A program made the translations under genes and the position numbers. A stretch of 46,220 nt of DNA, from NCBI GenBank assembly GCA_016781505.1, contig JADDQF010000049.1, forward strand, positions 1-46,220, read 5' to 3'. Positions 44,567-46,220 of this stretch are shown piece by piece; positions within the stretch are counted from its first letter, which is position 1; every line of letters starts with the position of its first letter. Under the pieces are notes generated by a model that was given only the letters and a program-made list of their open reading frames with translations, was not told where the DNA came from and did not search any database. This stretch comes from a bacterium. Its GTDB lineage: Bacteria > Chloroflexota > Chloroflexia > Chloroflexales > Kallotenuaceae.

Positions 44567-45331
44567 ATGCCCTCAAACGTAACCAAAGCGCGGCTGAAGG
44601 CGGGTGAAACCGTCTTCGGCTGTTTTGTGCGCTATCCCGACGCGACGTTGATCGAAGTGTTGGGCTACCAGGGCTGGGATTTTCTGGTGTTTGACGGCGA
44701 GCACGGCGTGATCGAGCCGCGCGACTGCGAGCATATGGTGCGGGCGGCTGAGCTGCGCGACGTGACGCCGATTGTGCGTGTGCCGACGAACCAACCGTCA
44801 GTGATTCTGCGCTTGATGGATACGGGCGCACATGGGCTGCATGTGCCCTGGGTCAACTCCGGCGCCGAGGCCGAAGCCGCAGTTCGGGCGGTGAAGTACC
44901 AGCCGCGGGGGATGCGTGGCCTGGCCGCTATTCGCGCCGCCGACTTTGGGCAGCGCGCGCCGTTTTCCCAATACACGGCGGAGGCCAATGCCGAAACGCT
45001 GGTGGTGGTGCATATCGAAACGCGTGAGGCGGTTGACCGCTTAGGGGAGATTGTCGCGGTAGATGGCGTGGACGTGATCTTTATTGGCCCGACCGATCTG
45101 TCGCACTCGCTCGGAGTGCCCGGCCAGGTGCAGCATCCGCTGGTGCAAGCGGCGATGGCGGAGATTGTCGCAACGGTTGAGGGCAGCGGCCTGGCGCTGG
45201 GCATCATGGTTGGCAGCGCGCAGGCGGCGCAGGAGTGGCAGCGGCGCGGCGCGCGCTATATCACGATTGGCTTTGAGGCGTTGCTGGCTCCGGCCATGCG
45301 CGGCTATTTAGCAGCGGCGCGCGAGACTTAA
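44567..45331 (+). CDS. HpcH/HpaI family class II aldolase (2-keto-3-deoxy sugar-acid aldolase, GarL-like)
   Basis: A 254-residue metal-dependent aldolase. Catalytic and metal residues match GarL/HpaI: H46 (FDGEHG), R71 (PIVRVP), E151 (VHIETREAV) and D177 (GPTDLSHSLG). It cleaves 4-hydroxy-2-oxo acids to pyruvate and an aldehyde. After glucarate dehydratase the expected substrate is 5-keto-4-deoxyglucarate, giving pyruvate and tartronate semialdehyde (inference from context). The start has no strong ribosome site. It ends just before a bidirectional hairpin. Confidence 0.9.
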   Translation: MPSNVTKARLKAGETVFGCFVRYPDATLIEVLGYQGWDFLVFDGEHGVIEPRDCEHMVRAAELRDVTPIVRVPTNQPSVILRLMDTGAHGLHVPWVNSGAEAEAAVRAVKYQPRGMRGLAAIRAADFGQRAPFSQYTAEANAETLVVVHIETREAVDRLGEIVAVDGVDVIFIGPTDLSHSLGVPGQVQHPLVQAAMAEIVATVEGSGLALGIMVGSAQAAQEWQRRGARYITIGFEALLAPAMRGYLAAARET

Positions 45332-45342
45332 CCTATGTACAC

Positions 45343-45395
45343 GACGACCCGCTGCCCTGGTTAGGCTGATAGCCCAGCAGGGGCAGCGGGTCGTC
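45343..45395. terminator. Bidirectional hairpin between the aldolase and ABC permease genes
   Basis: A perfect 15-bp stem (GACGACCCGCTGCCC, 45343-45357 with 45381-45395). The 23-nt loop contains a further small hairpin (GGC..GCC). It sits between convergent genes. Confidence 0.65.
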
Positions 45396-45412
45396 TCGTC
45401 GTGGTTCGCGCG

Positions 45413-46220
45413 TCAGCCTTTTACGCTGCCCGCGGTCAGCCCTTCCACCATGTACTTCTGGGCATAGGTGTACATAATCACAACCGGGATCGCCATCAAC
45501 AGCGACGCGCCCATCAGCTGGCCCCACGGGTAGATGTCGCCAAAAACCAGCTGCTGCAGCCCGACGGGAAGGGTAAACAGATTTTCGCTGGTGATAAACA
45601 CGAACGCAAACATAAACTCGTTCCACGCGTTGGTGAACGAGAAGAGCGTCACCGAAAGCAGGGCGGGCGCGGCGAGTGGCAGCGTAATCCGCACAAATGC
45701 GCCGAGACGAGTCGCGCCGTCGATCATGGCCGCTTCTTCCAGGTCTTCGGGTATCGAGCGGTAATAGCCGAGCATGACCCAGGTAGCGAACGGCATCAAG
45801 AAGGTCGGGTAGGTAGCGATCAGCGCCGCATGCGAGTTGATGATGTTCAGGTTGGTCAGAATACGATACAGCGGAATAAACAGCAGCGAGCTGGGCAGCA
45901 GATACGTAATCAGCAGCACCGTGGTCAGGACATTTGCGCCGCGGAATTTGAGCCGAGCCAGGGCATAGCCCGACAGCGCAGCAAACAAGACGGCAACGAT
46001 GGTGGTCGATACGGCAACGAAAACGGTGTTACGAAACCAGGTCAGGTAGGCAGTCTCAAACAGCAGCGTCCTGAATTGGTCCAGCGTCCACGGAGCAGGC
46101 CAGTAGATCGACGTAAACTGCTGAATTTGCAGCTCGCTCTTGAAGGCGGTGATAAAGACCCAGTACAGCGGAAAAAGCACAAACAGCAGCAATGGCAGCA
46201 GCAGCATAAAGCGCAAGATC
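45413..46220 (-). CDS. ABC transporter permease for carbohydrates (MalG/UgpE type), 5' end outside window
   Basis: At least 267 residues, open to the end of the window; the true start probably lies a few codons beyond, because family members have a short basic stretch before the first helix. Six hydrophobic helices are seen. The coupling EAA loop is EDLEEAAMIDGATRLGAFVRITLPLAAPAL. RNTVFVAVSTTIVAVLFAALSGYALARLKFRG and the C-terminal QKYMVEGLTAGSVKG are typical of CUT1-family MalG-type permeases. It imports sugars or sugar-like compounds with a partner permease, binding protein and ATPase expected upstream. Its proximity to glucarate genes suggests a sugar-acid or glycoside substrate. Confidence 0.92.
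   Translation of the reverse strand, partial: ILRFMLLLPLLLFVLFPLYWVFITAFKSELQIQQFTSIYWPAPWTLDQFRTLLFETAYLTWFRNTVFVAVSTTIVAVLFAALSGYALARLKFRGANVLTTVLLITYLLPSSLLFIPLYRILTNLNIINSHAALIATYPTFLMPFATWVMLGYYRSIPEDLEEAAMIDGATRLGAFVRITLPLAAPALLSVTLFSFTNAWNEFMFAFVFITSENLFTLPVGLQQLVFGDIYPWGQLMGASLLMAIPVVIMYTYAQKYMVEGLTAGSVKG

Overview
The window reads as chromosomal DNA of a GC-rich bacterium, most likely a Chloroflexota (Chloroflexia-type) organism. The pointers are a suf operon in the order sufC-D-S-U-B behind its own SufR-type regulator, a mevalonate-pathway decarboxylase, a DUF951 protein, an NfeD/slipin pair, and a secreted subtilase with a YLPLV segment of the kind common in exported Chloroflexi proteins. 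This is inference from gene content; there is no rRNA or tRNA here to settle it. I found no tRNA, rRNA, CRISPR array, insertion sequence or prophage.

Layout. (1) 1-1.5 kb: the 5' end of a minus-strand gene for a secreted calcium-binding (thrombospondin type 3 repeat) protein. Its leader holds two GEMM-I cyclic-di-GMP aptamers in tandem with an intrinsic terminator between them, and upstream of those a further unassigned hairpin with a U-run. (2) 1.5-7.5 kb: a hexapeptide acyltransferase, an orphan DNA methyltransferase, uvrA with a promoter and a LexA-like box, and divergently RNase PH. (3) 7.7-10.3 kb: rmlD plus two family 2 glycosyltransferases. (4) 10.4-14.6 kb, minus strand: TP-methylase/MazG, DUF951, NfeD and slipin. 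(5) 14.7-21.5 kb: a REC-only regulator, a NYN nuclease-like protein, a WecA/TagO-type transferase with a 2Fe-2S thioredoxin-like ferredoxin, a Crp/Fnr regulator divergent from a LysR regulator, an ANTAR response regulator, a GT4 glycosyltransferase and an orphan small protein. (6) 21.6-29.3 kb: ligA, moaB, DUF309, a mevalonate decarboxylase, a secreted subtilase, a hotdog thioesterase and an M20 hydrolase. (7) 29.5-35.7 kb: sufR and sufCDSUB, with two inverted 7-bp repeat arrays between sufS and sufU. (8) 35.8-40.7 kb: an autoregulated PadR protein, an exported helical-repeat protein with a probable frameshift, a Rieske protein, a rhodanese, SufE, a MoaD-like protein without its diglycine, and a MIP18/SufT-like factor. 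(9) 40.9-46.2 kb: a sugar-acid utilisation locus (zinc dehydrogenase, sugar isomerase/epimerase-like protein, glucarate dehydratase, HpcH/HpaI aldolase, ABC sugar permease).

The dominant functional theme is iron-sulfur and sulfur-transfer biology: SufR/SufCDSUB, SufE, rhodanese, MIP18-like factor and two small Fe-S proteins all lie within 23 kb. Regulation is unusually readable: two c-di-GMP aptamers with a visible terminator/antiterminator switch, a LexA-like box at the uvrA start point, a near-leaderless sufR, and paired 12-bp operators around the padR promoter. The observations most worth following are the tandem riboswitch leader, the heptad arrays in the suf operon, the NfeD homologue lacking both catalytic residues, and the noncanonical substrate pocket of the mevalonate decarboxylase.
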